From the NCBI GenBank assembly GCA_963920525.1, contig OY986438.1, positions 81,802,877 to 81,866,876 on the forward strand: a stretch of DNA of 64,000 nucleotides, given 5' to 3'. Position 1 is the stretch's first letter. Every line of letters starts with the position of its first letter. Made by a program: the position numbers and the translations under genes. The stretch is from Dichetophora obliterata (taxonomy: Eukaryota > Arthropoda > Insecta > Diptera > Sciomyzidae). The notes below the pieces were generated by a model, which had not been told where the DNA came from, searched no databases, and saw nothing but the letters and a program-made list of their open reading frames with translations. Shown in pieces: positions 21,357 through 34,377 of this stretch.

Positions 21357-22720
21357 CTGGTTGTGACACTGCACGAAAGTTTGACAATCACGCGAGAACC
21401 ACTGAACCGATGTAGACGATATAGGTACCAAACAATTTCTTATTTCAACTTAATCGTGATAGGCTATTGATATTTTGCTACTTCTACTTTTCACGTCTAC
21501 TATATGCTAAAAATTCTATAGTTCAGGAGGTTTTGGTCGTATAATAAATACTACGCTTAAATTGGGCCAAACGAATCATTTGGGATCAGTCTTTCAAAAG
21601 AGCTGATATTGGTTTTTTTTGCGGAAAGTATCTCATTTCGTTTGACAACTGCTTCATTATTTTGTTTTTACTGGTTGATATTGATGATGATACACATGTA
21701 TAATATTATTTGTTGTTTGACGTTTACCTTTGTTTTCAGTGTGTTCGGAGTATTTTATCCATTCTCTATTGAATGCGTTCGAAATAGTTTGTAATAAGTT
21801 TTAAGAACGTATCCAATCTCATTCATTTGTTTTAAATTAGTTGAATTCAATTGCAAATTTGTATGGGATATAAGATGACTTCGTTTCTAATTTGGCTGAA
21901 TGAGCTGAGATGAGCCATTTGGCCCAATGTTAACATAGTATAGACTAAAATTTTGTAATTTAGTTCGCACGGTTACTTTTGGCAACTTTACTAAAAATGG
22001 GCGTATCTCACTTTAGTTATGCTCACATTTAGGGGATAAGCGTGGAGTAAAGACGGTTTAGGTCATATTAAACTAAAATTTTGGAATTTAGCTTATGTCA
22101 TTACTCTCGGCAACTGTACTAAAAATGGGAGTGTCCCACTTTAGTTGCGCCCACTTTTCAGGGATATTTTGGACGGTTTTTTGTCTTATTAGACTATAAT
22201 TTGGTAATTCAGTTCATATGGTTACTTTCGGCAACTATACTAAAAATGGTGAAAATATGTATAACATTTCTTTTCCGAATAGCATAAAAATTCATATTTG
22301 ACAGTATGGCGGTCTGTGGCTCCTGCGTCTGCCGGAGAGTACTTTAAATCAATAAAAATGCTAAATAGATAATTAAATGACTTAAAACATAGATTTATGT
22401 ATATACATAACTTTGAAATGGTTTGCAATATGTGAAAATTTGTTTCACAGAAATTATTTTTTAAGTTGTAGAACATTGTAAAAAATATAAAAAAATAAAT
22501 AATATATAAACATTTCGAACAAATAAAATGTTATCCAAAAAATAATAGGGGGTGGTTGATTTTTAATGATAGAAACTGTTTATTGATTTTTGTGTCAAAA
22601 TTAAGCAATTTTTGCAGATAAATAATGATATGTGCTATGAAAGAGTGGGGAAAATAGAAATTGAAAAAATTACAACAAAAATAACATTTGGCCTAAAATG
22701 GTTTAAGCATTGGAAGACAA
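21357..22720 (+). mobile_element. Diverged Helitron module 2 (H8)
   Basis: From GTTGTGACACTGCACGAAAG onward this follows module 2 of the composite Helitrons in order (CACGCGAGAACCACTGAACC; AACTTTACTAAAAATGGGCG; TTTTAATGATAGAAACTG) but with heavy divergence. It lacks the TC start and CTAG end and is interrupted by a MITE at 21551-21938. Part of the middle appears duplicated, as the ACTAAAATTTTG / AAAATGGG block occurs three times between 21950 and 22250. Confidence 0.5.
21551..21938. mobile_element. MITE with TTGGGCCAAA sub-terminal repeats
   Basis: Ends CTACGCTTAAATTGGGCC and inverted CTATGTTAACATTGGGCC, with TA on both sides (21549-21550, 21939-21940). At 388 bp without a transposase, it is a TA-duplicating MITE. 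Superfamily is unknown; Tc1/mariner-type is possible. Confidence 0.6.
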
Positions 22721-22864
22721 TTCCACAAAGGTTGATCCTACATGACAACAATTATTTTGCTTGAATCAAGGAAATATTTTAAAAGCAAATCAGCAGAGCT
22801 TTACTCAATCACGGTGAGATTTTAGAAAAAGATTGCTGAATTAAAATCACTCCTCATGTATTAA

Positions 22865-23125
22865 GGAAAAAGCGAAATGATATTAAATTCAAGCAAATAT
22901 TTCTTAGATTGTTATGAACTCAAAAAGCAAATTTTTACTAAAGTCAAGAAAATATTTGCCAAGTTATTATAAACTGAAACAGCATATTTAAACTAAACTC
23001 AAACAAATATTTGCTATGTTATTATAAGCTAAAATAGCAAATTTTTACTAAACTCAAGCAAATCTTTGCTTAGTTATACTAAACTTAAATAGCAAATTGT
23101 TTCTAAATTCAAGCCAATTTCTTTC
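22865..23125. repeat. About 61-bp degenerate tandem repeat, 4-5 units
   Basis: The unit consensus runs GTTATNATAAACTNAAATAGCA-AATTTTTACTAAACTCAAGCAAATATTTGCTTA. Copies start near 22910, 22971, 23023 and 23075. Units diverge by roughly 15-25% by eye. Confidence 0.65.
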
Positions 23126-23849
23126 AAACACACGAGCACACGTTTATTTAAATTTTGATCAGTTTTTGCTGAAATCTAGCATAATTCTGAAGTAGCTGAG
23201 ATTCAGTTATGAGATATAAAATTCAGTTATGAAATTCAGTTATGAGGAATGTTTTTGCAAACTTTTTACTGCAAACTTGTAAGGAGTCTGTTTGTTAATC
23301 AAGAAACATAAAATAAATTAATATAGATCAGAAAACATATCATATATAACTTAATTAATGTAACAAATCGATTATTAAAATTTAAAACAATTTTTCAATT
23401 GTAGTCCACTTAAAAAAAATTTGAGTGAATTTTTCTTTTTTAAAATTAAACAAGCTACTTCTACTTATATATATTATAAATTATATATTTTAAATACTGT
23501 ACAGTTTCGATTCAATAGCAAAAGTTGTCTAATATAGCAGTAGTAATTTTTAGACGAATGGTTATTGTACAATAGTACTATAAAAGTTGTTGTAACTTGA
23601 ATTTTTTTAATTTTTAATTAAATTTAAGTTTAATTTCTCTACAATATTTTTATTAGAATCAAACCTAAGCTATTGCATATTACTACATAGCCATGGTAAA
23701 GGAAATGTTGATTTCAGTAATGGTGTGTATACTTATTACAGTTATTGTAGTTAGTTTGTTGCATACAAAAATTCAACAAAAACTTTTTATAGTATACGTT
23801 AGAGCTCGTTTAAGGAAAGTATTTTTGAAGTCCGATATTAATTTTTGAT

Positions 23850-23912
23850 GGCCTCGATAGTGTAATGAAAGCGCGCTGGACTGTCACCCAGGAGTCGCTA
23901 ACTCATATTTAA
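23850..23912 (+). mobile_element. tRNA-Asp-like SINE head, fragment
   Basis: GGCCTCGATAGTGTAATGAA then GGACTGTCACCCAGGAGTCG resembles the D arm and anticodon arm (loop CTGTCAC) of a tRNA-Asp, without a convincing B box. It is a fragment of a tRNA-derived repeat, not a tRNA gene. Confidence 0.4.
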
Positions 23913-24171
23913 AACTCTTTTGTACTAGAATTTAAAACAAGAGAAATATTGCAGCATCCATTTTAGCTTTTTGGTTTAAATTTTAGCTTTTTGATTTAAA
24001 TGTTGGCTTTTTGGTTTAAATTTAAGTACAATTCTGTATTACTTTCTGTTTTTAATACAATTTTTACTAAATTCTGGTACATTTGGATACTAAATTTGGA
24101 TTAAGACCCGTAAAAACTTAGCCTGGCAATGCTGCGACTCGGTTCATATGTTTGTTTATCGCGCTTTTAAT

Positions 24172-24245
24172 GTGTGGGCCAATAGCCCAGTAGTTAGAGT
24201 AATGAGTTTACAAACTGACTGTCATGTGGTCGAATCTCGCGGTGT
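24172..24245 (+). mobile_element. tRNA-like SINE head
   Basis: A-box-like TAGCCCAGTAGTTAGAG and a B box GGTCGAATCTCG about 40 bp apart, with GACTGTCATG between, as in the segment at 23850. There is no acceptor stem pairing, so it is not a working tRNA. It is followed by a T-run. Confidence 0.45.
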
Positions 24246-24621
24246 TTGTTATTTTTGTTTTTTTTTTGTAATATTTTAATCCAAACTAAAATTTCCTAGG
24301 ACTACATTTTAAGCCAAAGCTGTATTTAAACCATTTTTTAGTATTTTGCAAATATTAACTAGATTTGAAACCAAAGCTTATATGTAGTACAGAAAAGTTT
24401 AAATTTTAGTAAAAAATTTCTAACCGTGTAGAGATTCGAAATTGCTTTTACGTAAAAAATTCTAAAAATAATATTAAATAAGTTTTAATGCATCTTCTTC
24501 TCGCTAGGTGGCGCCGAAAAAATGAGTCGATTTCAGCCGGGCTGAACAATTATAGGAAACAAAAAAATTAAAGTGTATAATAATAAGGGTACTTGTCGCT
24601 ACAACCTATACTATAATTACA

Positions 24622-26918
24622 AGCAAATACCCGCTGCTTCGCCTGCTATAAAAATATTAAATACCATGTAAAAATTTTCAATCTTAAAATGAAAGTATTT
24701 AGTTGTATTAAAACAAATTCAAAATATAAAAATTATTGTGTTCGTTTTGTTTAATTATGAAAAAATGGTATATATGTTAAGAAATTACTTTATTTAAATT
24801 GAATAACTTATTTTAACAGTAATTGTTATGATGACATAAATTTACCTGGCTTTCTTTTTTTTACTTTTGAAAAAGTCCTGCATAACAGCGTTACAAAAAA
24901 AAATTGGGTAAAATTTTTTTAAAATTTGTAATCAAATATGTAATTTTTTACATATATTCTGAAAATAAATATATTCTTCTTAAATTGTTGTAGTTAATCG
25001 GACTTCTTCAGTTATTAATTGCTGTTATTGGACTTCAGCCAAACAATAATTCTTCTTAAATTTAAAAAAAACCGCTATAATGACATCAAACTTTTGGCGA
25101 TATCTCAAAAGCTTTAGACTTTCTCAATGCATATCAATGCATTCTTGTATAGACAGTCGTTGATTAATAAAACTAACTGTAATTTTCTTTTCTTTTCGGA
25201 AATATTTTGTACGGACATTAGGTATGTTTAAAAAAAACCTGTTATTATGACATTAAAATTCTTGCGATATCTCAACACTATAGATTTTCTCAGCATAACT
25301 CATAAGCCTCAGGATGATAAAAAAACGTTTGAAATTTCATTTTTGGCTTAGCAAGCAAACATTTCCGCAACTTACAAATCGATTTTCATCCAATTTTCTT
25401 TGTTTGAAAGTTCAATTAAGTAAATTGGGATAATGAGAAAAGGTTTACCGTTTCCTCACCAATGCAATGTTTTATATTGTTTCAAAAAACCTCTAAAATA
25501 TCCAACTTGTACTAAACAATAGGCCAAGAGTTGCTTTTGTTGTACATATTTTTTTAATTTTAATTTTTTTTTAATTTTCATTTTCCTTATTCTTTCATAT
25601 AACATAATTTACCGGCAAAAATTGTTCTATTTTGACACAAACAGTTTCTATCATTAAAAATCATGGGCCACCTACCCCCGCCCCCTCCTATGATTTTTTG
25701 ATGAAAACTAATTTGCTTAAAATGTTGTTATATTTTTAGCAATGTGTTACAGCTTAAAAACTAATTCATTTGAAAAACATATTCCCACCTTACTGCTGTA
25801 TACGAATTTTCATGCTATTCGAAAAACAAATGTATATATTCGCCATGTTTAGTACAGTTGCCGAAAGTAGCCGTATGAACTAAATTAACAAATTTTAGTC
25901 TAATACAACCGAAACCGTTCAAAGTATAACATTTTTTCACTTAAACCATCTCATACTCGAAACAATAGAATACCGGAATTTCAGCTCAATTGAGCTTAAA
26001 CCAAGTGCGCTTTGCTTTACTCCAAGTTTATCCCCCGAAAAGTGGACTTAACTAAAGTGGGTCATGCCGATTTTTAGTAAAGTTAGCGAAAGTAACCATA
26101 CAACGTACATTACCAAATTCTAGTCTCATACGACCAAAATCGTCTGAAATATAGCATTTTTTGCAAAAAGTGGGCATGGAAAGTAGACGTGGCAAATCTA
26201 ACATAGCATATTACGATAAAGTTGGAATAACAAATCGTTTCATACCTACATCGTGTTATTCGGTTCAGTGGTTCTTCCGTGATTGTCAAACATCGGTGCA
26301 GTGTCACAACGCTTTTATATATTCGTATAGATAGACTAACACAATCTCAAGTGGGGAAAAGCTGGCTGGCAAGGCTGCAAAATATAATTAATGCTTATAA
26401 CTAAATTCTGGCAACTCGCCTCAAAACATTAACAAATAAAATTAATTAACACTGTATAAAAGCAAAAATCTCCCTGAAAGTAAAGCTGGATTCACTGATC
26501 ACCTTCAGAATGTTTTGAAAGTTTTTTCATATGAAGTTTTCGCTCAGAGAGAAAAATCTCTGCACGCTCTCAACTTTATTAACATTATTTTAAATCCCAC
26601 AAAAACATGCTGAAGGTTATCAGTGAATTCAGCTTAACTACACAACATGGCTGTCGTGTTATATTGAGAGAAGCTCTCTCGACAAAGAGAGAAAAGCTTT
26701 GTTTGCTGTTATATTGTGCTGCTGGTTGAATGTAGGCATCAAATAAAATGCGTGATTTTGCAATAATTAAAGAATACATTTTTCGAAAACCTTGGTAAGC
26801 TATAACAATCTATATTATCATAGGGATCGAATAAAAAAAGAATTATCAAAATCGGTTCAGCGGTTACCGAGCTTATTCTGGATCAAATTCGTGAGTCTCC
26901 TTTTATATAATAGTATAG
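24622..26918 (-). mobile_element. Composite Helitron H2
   Basis: Inverse of H1/H3: on the minus strand it starts CTATACTATTATATAAAAGG at 26918 and ends GCGGGTATTTGCT at 24622, with CTTG instead of CTAG at the terminus. It has both modules. It shares with H3 a precise internal deletion (junction CAGTAAGGTGGGAATATG) relative to H1 and H4, so H2 and H3 are sister copies. No coding capacity. Confidence 0.7.
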
Positions 26919-29900
26919 GTAAGTATTAGCATTAATATTAGTATAGATAGCCAGGTACCCAGGCCGAACTGCCGGGCCTGAGTTCAGGTATTCCACCGTA
27001 TTCGGGACTCGCCATAAACGCAGATAGGTTCTCTCGAAATATTCCTTTCGAGCACTTAGATTAATGAACTTCGATTTTTTTTTCTGATAAATTTGGACCA
27101 AAAAATCTTGACTCCAGCTGAAAACGACCTTTTTTTTTACGGCACCTAGCAAAAACATTGTTTTTCTTATTACTTATGTAAAAATATTTCAAGTTTAATA
27201 TTGAGTCTTTTTATTTTCTTTCTAATAGTGCAAAGTTATATTAAAGCAAAACTGAATTCCTTTTGGAATTACATTTTGTTGTAAATTGATTTAGTAAAAT
27301 ATTAGAATCCATTTTTCACATTTATCGGAATAAACATGTAAAATGTTTCTGTGATTTAGATGATTTTGTAACATTGTTGCCCTCAGATACGTCTTAAGAA
27401 GCAAACCTACTGAAAAATGTATTTCATTCGAACCTGACGATTTTGGTATGCATATGCATTAGAGCATCCACAATGTATATGTAAAATACGGGTTCGGTGC
27501 AGTTGTCTATATGTATGAAATTCTGTATACAAAATATTTAATAAGAACAACTAAGATAAATAAGCTTAAAATAACAACCTTCCGTACAAGGGCAAATAAT
27601 TTAATCTTAATAAACCTCATTTTGTATCCTAAATACAGTTAAAATGCTGTAATGCAGAGCAGACTTTTTGAAAGCCAAATTTAAAAAAAAAAAGTATTTT
27701 GAAATACAGGTTTTTATAAACACTATTTTAAAAATACTGTAAAAATTACAGCATTTTGTCAATACAGACTTTTGGCAAGCAGAAAACTGACCCGGTCCCG
27801 AAATATACAAAGTGTTTTTTTTTCGCTCCACCAGCATTTTCGATCTTCATCAAAAGATTGGTATCGTTAGTGGAAAATAGCAATCGGGTTTTTATTTAAA
27901 GGCTCAAAAACAGACTTAAAATTGTTTAAAAAAACTAAATCAAACAACTTTTGCCCCGTCACTTTTGTAAAAAATGGTAAAAGTTAAAAATGCTTATTTT
28001 TTTCTTATCGCAGACAATTAAACAGGTAAGACTGTCCGTGTCATTTTTTTTGAAAGTTGTGAAATTTAATGGTGTTTTTGAAGAAGAAACTAATTTTTTT
28101 ACTCAATTTTTATGTTCTACTTTTGTTCAAAAAACTCCCAAAAATCATAGAAAAATCTGTGAACTATCACCATTAAATCATCATGAAGAGCATTTAATAA
28201 GGTCATTCAATTCATATTTCAAATCTTTAAAATTTTGATAATGATCCATTATTATGTTGTTAGAGCGTTTGGGTTTTGATTCGATTCAATTTCACTCATA
28301 AACCTCGTTGATAAAAAAGATTGAATGTGTATGTTTTTTTCACAGTGGATTTTAATTAAATGGGCTCGTTGGGCTCCAAGCTTAAATGCCAAAGGGAAAG
28401 GAAATTGATATTTCCTCGTATAAATTTAATTTGAGTTGTAAGAGGCAGAAGGAGACAAAACTTGTAGGACCTCCAAAGATGTCAAATCCGTGCCTAACGA
28501 GCTCACCTGATAATTCCAACTTTGTTTTATTTTAATATATTTTTTAACATAAATTACGTGGAATGGAATAAGAAAAAGTGCAGTTATTGTTTTTAATAAA
28601 ATTATTTATATATTTGAAGAACACACGCTACCACGGACTATTTTCCAGTAGGCTTTTATGAAACTTTAAAAAAATATTCTCTAATTGTAACTTTTTAAGC
28701 AAACAAAAATAAAAAATCCAAACATTCATTTCACTCTATAAAAAATAAAAAAATTACCAAACCTACGCTTTTTTTTCTTCTGCCTCCATTCCCCTTAGAC
28801 AATGGAGTGCAATGCGAAAGGAAAAATTTCAAAAACTTACAAGTTGTGATGATATAAATTTTTATGAAATTAATAGAAGTACGTTTATTTCTTAATATCC
28901 AAGCATAGCTAACACCAATTATTCACCAAACTAAGTCATAAATTAACGTCCACTGAACTATTCATACTATTCACACACATTCATCAACTAAAAGACAATG
29001 TAATTTCAGCAATTGTTTCTTAAAAACAAAGAATTCCAATGTAACCTGAATGATACTGACAAAATAACGAGATGCTCCATGATACTACAAGATATATGTG
29101 AAGAATCCAATAAGACTCCTGCGTAATTATAAGCACATATTTTGCCTGCTATACCCCGCCTCATCGATTAACTTCATATGATGAAAGATTGCATTAAAGT
29201 TATTTATATTAATACAAACACATGCCAAGGATCTGAACAGAATGGGACAGTTCGGGGCAGGGCGACTGACTACTTTGCAATGTACGATTAACACCTTCGC
29301 CACTAGAGTGGAACCATGATGATGGTCATTACTCATCTGAAATGATTAGAATTCCCGAGTGGAATTCGCGTTCGTGCGATGCGATGCGATTCGATTCTTC
29401 ATATGGTCTTAGAAATGGGGTGGACGAGGCGATCCCGCCTGCAATGTATTTGAAAAAAGAAATATATTTAAAGGAAGGTGTGTTATGTGATGTGTGTTGG
29501 GGATTTTCACATAAGCTGAAGGTCAGAAAACTTGTGAGAAGTAATGGTTAATATCGAACAAACAAGAATCCTTGAGTTTCCTCCCAACTGTTCTGACGTA
29601 AATGTGTATATACGACGTATATTATACGTGTACAGCAACAATTATGCCCAAAGGTGGATGCCAAAAGACTCGTCATTATTTATTGGTTGGTATGGCATCA
29701 AAAGCTTGAATATTATCATCAACATCTTGGGTGACTCAACAGCTCAACACATCACTTGGTCAACTAAGAAAGCCATTTGTCAAAAATACACATCCATATG
29801 CTGTCACATTCATGCCAACAAAGACACACATATTCACGTACATATTTAGTGGCTAGTCAGCCGGTCATGCGGCCAATTCCGCTAGCAAGGCCCAGTGTTA

Positions 29901-30430
29901 ATAGGAAATAATGGACTTTCTTTGCGTTTGTGAAAACTATTTTTGGATCTAAGGAGCAGCGTGGATTTCTCCTATGCCTCGCAAGCACCCATACTGGAAT
30001 CACAGTCCATGATGACCGAAACACCCGAAATACATGTTCACTACGAACACAAGACATTGTGTAAGGGGTTCTTGTTGTTGTTTTTGTTGCTGTAGCTGGT
30101 TGACCATAAACATTGCTACTTGTGGCCAACACTATGGCACTCCGGTAGTCGGGGTGGAATAATGACGAATTTTTAAATTTTGTGGGTGGGCAGAAATTTC
30201 GCAAAGATTGTGTTGAAGATGAGGAAAGTTTGTTGGAGCACAACATAACCACATATTAAAAGTTTATTTCGAGCACATAATAATAATTGCAAATTTGAAA
30301 CGAAGCACGCCGCACAGTGATTCGTTTCATACAAGTTAGACGGAGAAAATTATTTTGTGGATTTTTTAGTAGTTTTCGATGTTTAAGGTATAGGAAAGTT
30401 AAAAAAAGTATTTCAGAAATTTTGGGCCGG
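26919..30430. other. Non-coding stretch with no supported gene
   Basis: Longest interval without a bounded element. Frames of 61-101 codons have no recognisable motif. The least AT-rich part is 29100-30250. I see no splice-site-bounded frame that I would call an exon. Confidence 0.4.
29857..30252 (-). CDS. Unassigned 131-codon frame
   Basis: An open frame on the minus strand starting MVMLCSNKLSSSSTQSLRNF. It matches no family I recognise. It has no signal peptide or membrane segment that I trust and no repeat structure. Codon use is less AT-biased than the neighbourhood, which is the only reason to list it. It overlaps nothing else convincing. It could equally be a chance frame in a regulatory or untranslated region. 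Confidence 0.15.
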   Translation of the reverse strand: MVMLCSNKLSSSSTQSLRNFCPPTKFKNSSLFHPDYRSAIVLATSSNVYGQPATATKTTTRTPYTMSCVRSEHVFRVFRSSWTVIPVWVLARHRRNPRCSLDPKIVFTNAKKVHYFLLTLGLASGIGRMTG

Positions 30431-30674
30431 TGGGTGTGGCAGCTCCCACACAATTTAAACACATTTCGCGATGTATCTAGAAATGAAAAAAAGCTGCAAT
30501 AACGAAATCAAAGGTAGACGTCAAATATGTGATTACTAAACAATGTTCAAAATTATGGAGCAATCGGACAAGTGGGCGTGGCAGCTCCCATACAACTAAA
30601 ACACATTTTTCGTTATATCTTAGAAATGAAAAATGCTACAATACAATAATAAAATCAAAGCTAGACTTCAAATA
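30431..30674. repeat. 142-bp tandem repeat, left part
   Basis: TGGGTGTGGCAGCTCCCACA at 30431 and TGGGCGTGGCAGCTCCCATA at 30573 mark units 142 bp apart, each followed by AAACACATTT, AGAAATGAAAAA, a CAATAA run and TGATTACTAAACAATGT. The second unit is interrupted at the TA of CTTCAAATA by the mariner and resumes at 45928 with TGATTACTAAACAATGTCC. Confidence 0.8.
30673..30674. repeat. Mariner TA target duplication, left
   Basis: TA before the inverted end AAGGGTGG; the matching TA is at 45926-45927. Confidence 0.8.
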
Positions 30675-30786
30675 AAGGGTGGTTAAATTTTAAAGGCCGA
30701 TGTTGAATGTGAACCACACCTAAACGTCAAGTTTTTTCTGCATTTCATTTGACATTTCTCAACTTCAGACTAATTGAATTTGAACC

Positions 30787-31649
30787 ATGGAAAGATACAC
30801 AATCGAGCAACGCATAAAAGTTATTCAGGCTTATTATAAAAATGGACGTTCAAATCAAAATTCATATCGTGAACTTCGTAATTTTTTCGGTCAATTTAAT
30901 CGTTCAAATGTGCGTACAAAGATGTGAAAACATCAGTGCATGCTCGTATAGCTCGTACTGCAGAAAATATTGCTGTTGTTCGCGATAGTGTGGCTGAAGA
31001 GCCGTCCACCTCAACTCGTTGTCGTGCCCAACAATTGCACCTCTCACGCTCGTCGTTGGTGAACATTATGCATAAAGACTTGCATTTACACGCTTACAAG
31101 GTGCAATTGACTCAAGAACTAAAGCCTCTTGACCATTTCAAGCGTCGTCAATGGTCAGAATGGTTGCAAGGAACGGCAACAGTGGATGTTAAATTTTCGA
31201 AGAAAATCATCTTCAATGATGAGGTACATTTTCTCCTCAGTGGATTCGTCAATAAGCAGAATTGCCGTATTTGGGCGAATGATAATCCAAGAGTGATTGT
31301 CGAAAAACCAATGCACCCACAAGGAGTGACTATTTGGTGCGTTTTATGGGCTGGCGGCATTCTCGGGCCGTTTATTTTTCAAAAATGAGGCCGGTCAGGC
31401 AGTTACTGTGAATTGTGTTCGCTATCGTGAGATGATAACGATTTTTTTGTGGCCCGAATTGGAAGATATGGATGTAGACAATATGTGGTTTCAACAGGAC
31501 GGTGCCACTTGCCACACAGCTAACGAAACAATGGCTCTTTTGCGCGACAAATTCAATGGCCGTTTTATCTCACGTGGTGGCGATGTCAATTGGCCACCAA
31601 GATCATGTGATTTGACACCGTTGCACTTCTTTCTTTGTGGTTATCTATA
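30787..31649 (+). pseudogene. Mariner-type transposase, N-terminal and catalytic part, broken
   Basis: The frame opens MERYTIEQRIKVIQAYYK at 30787, the start of the DNA-binding region, then is broken near 30925 by a shift that also seems to drop part of the helix-turn-helix region. The 30924-31388 frame carries the first catalytic Asp in IIFNDEVHF and IEKP/VEKPMHPQGVTIWC. Another shift follows at 31386. The 31408 frame carries the second Asp in WFQQDGATCHT and the third in WPPRSCDLTP, 36 residues apart as I count. It stops at the Helitron insertion after CGYL. Transposases of this group cut and paste at TA. Dead copy. Confidence 0.8.
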
Positions 31650-33953
31650 TCTATACTATTATATAAAAGGAGACTCACAAAATTTGATCCAGAATAAGCT
31701 CGGTAACCGCTGAACCGATTTTGATAATTCTTTTTTTATTCGATTCCTATGATAATATAGATTGTTATAGCTTACCAAGGTTTTCGAAAAATGTATTCTT
31801 TAATTATTTCAAAAGCACGCATTTTATTTGATGCCTACATTCAACCAGCAGCACAATATAACAGCAAACAAAAAAGCTCTCCTCTCTTTGTCGAGAGAGC
31901 TTCTCTCAATATAACACGACAGCCATGTTGTGTAGTTAAGCTGAATTCACTGATAACCTTCAGCATGTTTTTATGTGATTTAAAATAATGTTAATAAAGT
32001 TGAGAGCGTGCAAAAATTTTTCTCTCTGAACGAAAACTTCATATGAAAAAACTTTCAAAACATTCTGAAGGTGATCAGTGAATCCAGCTTTACTTTCAGG
32101 GAGATTCTTGCTTTCATACAGTGTTAATTAATTTTCTTTGTTAATGTTTTGAGGCGAGTTGCCAGAATTTAGTTATACGCATTAATTATATTTTGCAGCC
32201 TTGCCAGCCAGCTTTTCCCCACTTGAGATTGTGTTAGTCTATCTATACGAATATATAAAAGCGTTGTGACACTGCACCGATGTTTGACAATCACGGAAGA
32301 ACCACTGAGCCGATTAACACGATGTAGGTATCAAACGATTTGTTATTCCAACTTTATCGTAATATGCTATGTTAGATTTGCCACGTCTACTTTCCATGCC
32401 CACTTTTTGCAAAAAATGCTATATTTCAGACGATTTTGGTCGTATGAGACTAGAATTTGGTAATGTATGTTGTATGGTTACTTTCGCTAACTTTACTAAA
32501 AATGGGCATGACCCACTTTAGTTAAGTCCACTTTTCGGGGGATAAACTTGGAGTAAAGCAAAGCGCACTAGGTTTAAGCTCAATTGAGCTGAAATTCCGG
32601 TATTCTATTGTTTCGAGTATGAGATGGTTTAAGTGAAAAAATGTTATACTTTGAACGGTTTCGGTTGTATTAGACTAAAATTTGTTAATTTAGTTCATAC
32701 GGCTACTTTCGGCAACTGTACTAAACATGGCGAATATATACATTTTTTTTTCGAATAGCATGAAAATTCGTATACAGCAGTAAGGTGGGAATATGTTTTT
32801 CACATGAATTAGTTTTTAAGCTGTAACACATTGCGAAAAATATAACAACATTTTAAGCAAATTAGTTTTCATCAAAAAATCATAGGAGGGGGCGGGGGTA
32901 GGTGGCCCATGATTTTTAATGATAGAAACTGTTTGTGTCAAAATAGAACAATTTTTGCCGGTAAATTATGTTATATGAAAGAATAAGGAAAATGAAAATT
33001 AAAAAAAAATTAAAATTAAAAAAATATGTACAACAAAAGCAACTCTTGGCCTATTGTTTAGTACAAGTTGGATATTTTAGAGGTTTTTTGAAACAATATA
33101 AAACATTGCATTGGTGAGGAAACGGTAAACCTTTTCTCATTTTCCCAATTTACTTAATTGAACTTTCAAACAAAGAAAATTGGATGAAAATCGATTTGTA
33201 AGTTGCGGAAATGTTTGCTTGCTAAGCCAAAAATGAAATTTCAAACGTTTTTTTCTCATCCTGAGGCTTATGAGTTATGCTGAGAAAATCTATAGTGTTG
33301 AGATATCGCAAGAATTTTAATGTCATAATAACAGGTTTTTTTTAAACATACCTAATGTCCGTACAAAATATTTCCGAAAAGAAAAGAAAATTACAGTTAG
33401 TTTTATTAATCAACGACTGTCTATACAAGAATGCATTGATATGCATTGAGAAAGTCTAAAGCTTTTGAGATATCGCCAAAAGTTTGATGTCATTATAGCG
33501 GTTTTTTTTAAATTTAAGAAGAATTATTGTTTGGCTGAAGTCCAATAACAGCAATTAATAACTGAAGAAGTCCGATTAACTACAACAATTTAAGAAGAAT
33601 ATATTTATTTTCAGAATATATGTAAAAAATTACATATTTGATTACAAATTTTAAAAAAATTTTACCCAATTTTTTTTTGTAACGCTGTTTTGCAGGACTT
33701 TTTCAAAAGTAAAAAAAAGAAAGCCAGGTAAATTTATGTCATCATAACAATTACCGTTTAAATAAGTTATTCTAATTAAGTAAAGTTATTTCTTAATATA
33801 TATACCATTTTTTCATAATTAAACAAAACAAACATAATAATTTTTATATTTTGAATTTGTTTTAATACAACTAAATACTTTCATTTTAAGATTGAAAATT
33901 TTTACATGGTATTTAATATTTCTATCGCAGGCTAAGCAGCGGGTATTTGCTAG
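31650..33953 (+). mobile_element. Composite Helitron H3, inserted in mariner M1
   Basis: Begins TCTATACTATTATATAAAAG after an A and ends GCGGGTATTTGCTAG before a T, the A|T target used by Helitrons, with no duplication. Module 1 runs to about 32235 and module 2 starts TCTATACGAATATATAAAAG. It shares the internal deletion of H2. It splits the mariner codons between CGYL and the continuation at 33954. Confidence 0.8.
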
Positions 33954-33978
33954 TTTGAAATAAAAGATAAACTTGTAC
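33954..33978 (+). pseudogene. Short mariner remnant between Helitron and LINE
   Basis: TTTGAAATAAAAGATAAACT then TGTAC reads KDKLVY, the expected continuation of the transposase before VDKP at 45713. It is trapped between the end of H3 and the start of the LINE. TGTAC at 33974-33978 is repeated at 45710-45714 as the LINE target duplication. Confidence 0.65.
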
Positions 33979-34377
33979 TTTTTGGGACATTTGAGGACGT
34001 TTTCCAGTCAGGTTTTTATAATTTTTGTTCATTTTTCCACTTAATTCTATTAAAGAAGAAAAATATTATTTGTTCCTGACAAAGCTGTGGAAGCTTAGTT
34101 TTTGAGTTTTGACATTCATATTCGCTTGTTTCTGTTGTTTGATTATTTGTCTCATTTTTACATTAGCAGTTGTGCATCAATTGTATTTTAAATTTTTGCT
34201 ACTTACTTTTGTTAATTGCTGTATACTTTTAGGAACTTTTAGTACAGGGTGGTTACAAAGCTAATTTTTTTTTATTCTTTTTATTTTTATTGATAAAATT
34301 TGTTAAAATTGTTGCTTGTCATTTAAGTGCAGTGTTTTTTTTTTTGCCTTTTGTCATTTTATCTGCATTATTTTAGT

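Larger units (their letters stand above)
23126..24621. other. Non-coding stretch with SINE-like pieces
   Basis: It contains two tRNA-like segments (listed separately) and a 21-bp direct repeat of the type TTTTAGCTTTTTGGTTTAAA, three copies at about 23963-24025. No protein-coding gene is seen. Confidence 0.45.

Noticed and set aside
26110..26779. Frames seen again near 18.3, 31.8, 32.3 and 55.3 kb
   Set aside because: They recur because the Helitron copies recur. None starts with a domain I can recognise and the composite Helitrons carry no Rep/helicase.
29342..30252. Possible host gene in a less AT-rich stretch
   Set aside because: No recognisable protein, no consistent splice structure and overlapping frames on both strands. 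Kept only as a very low-confidence frame.
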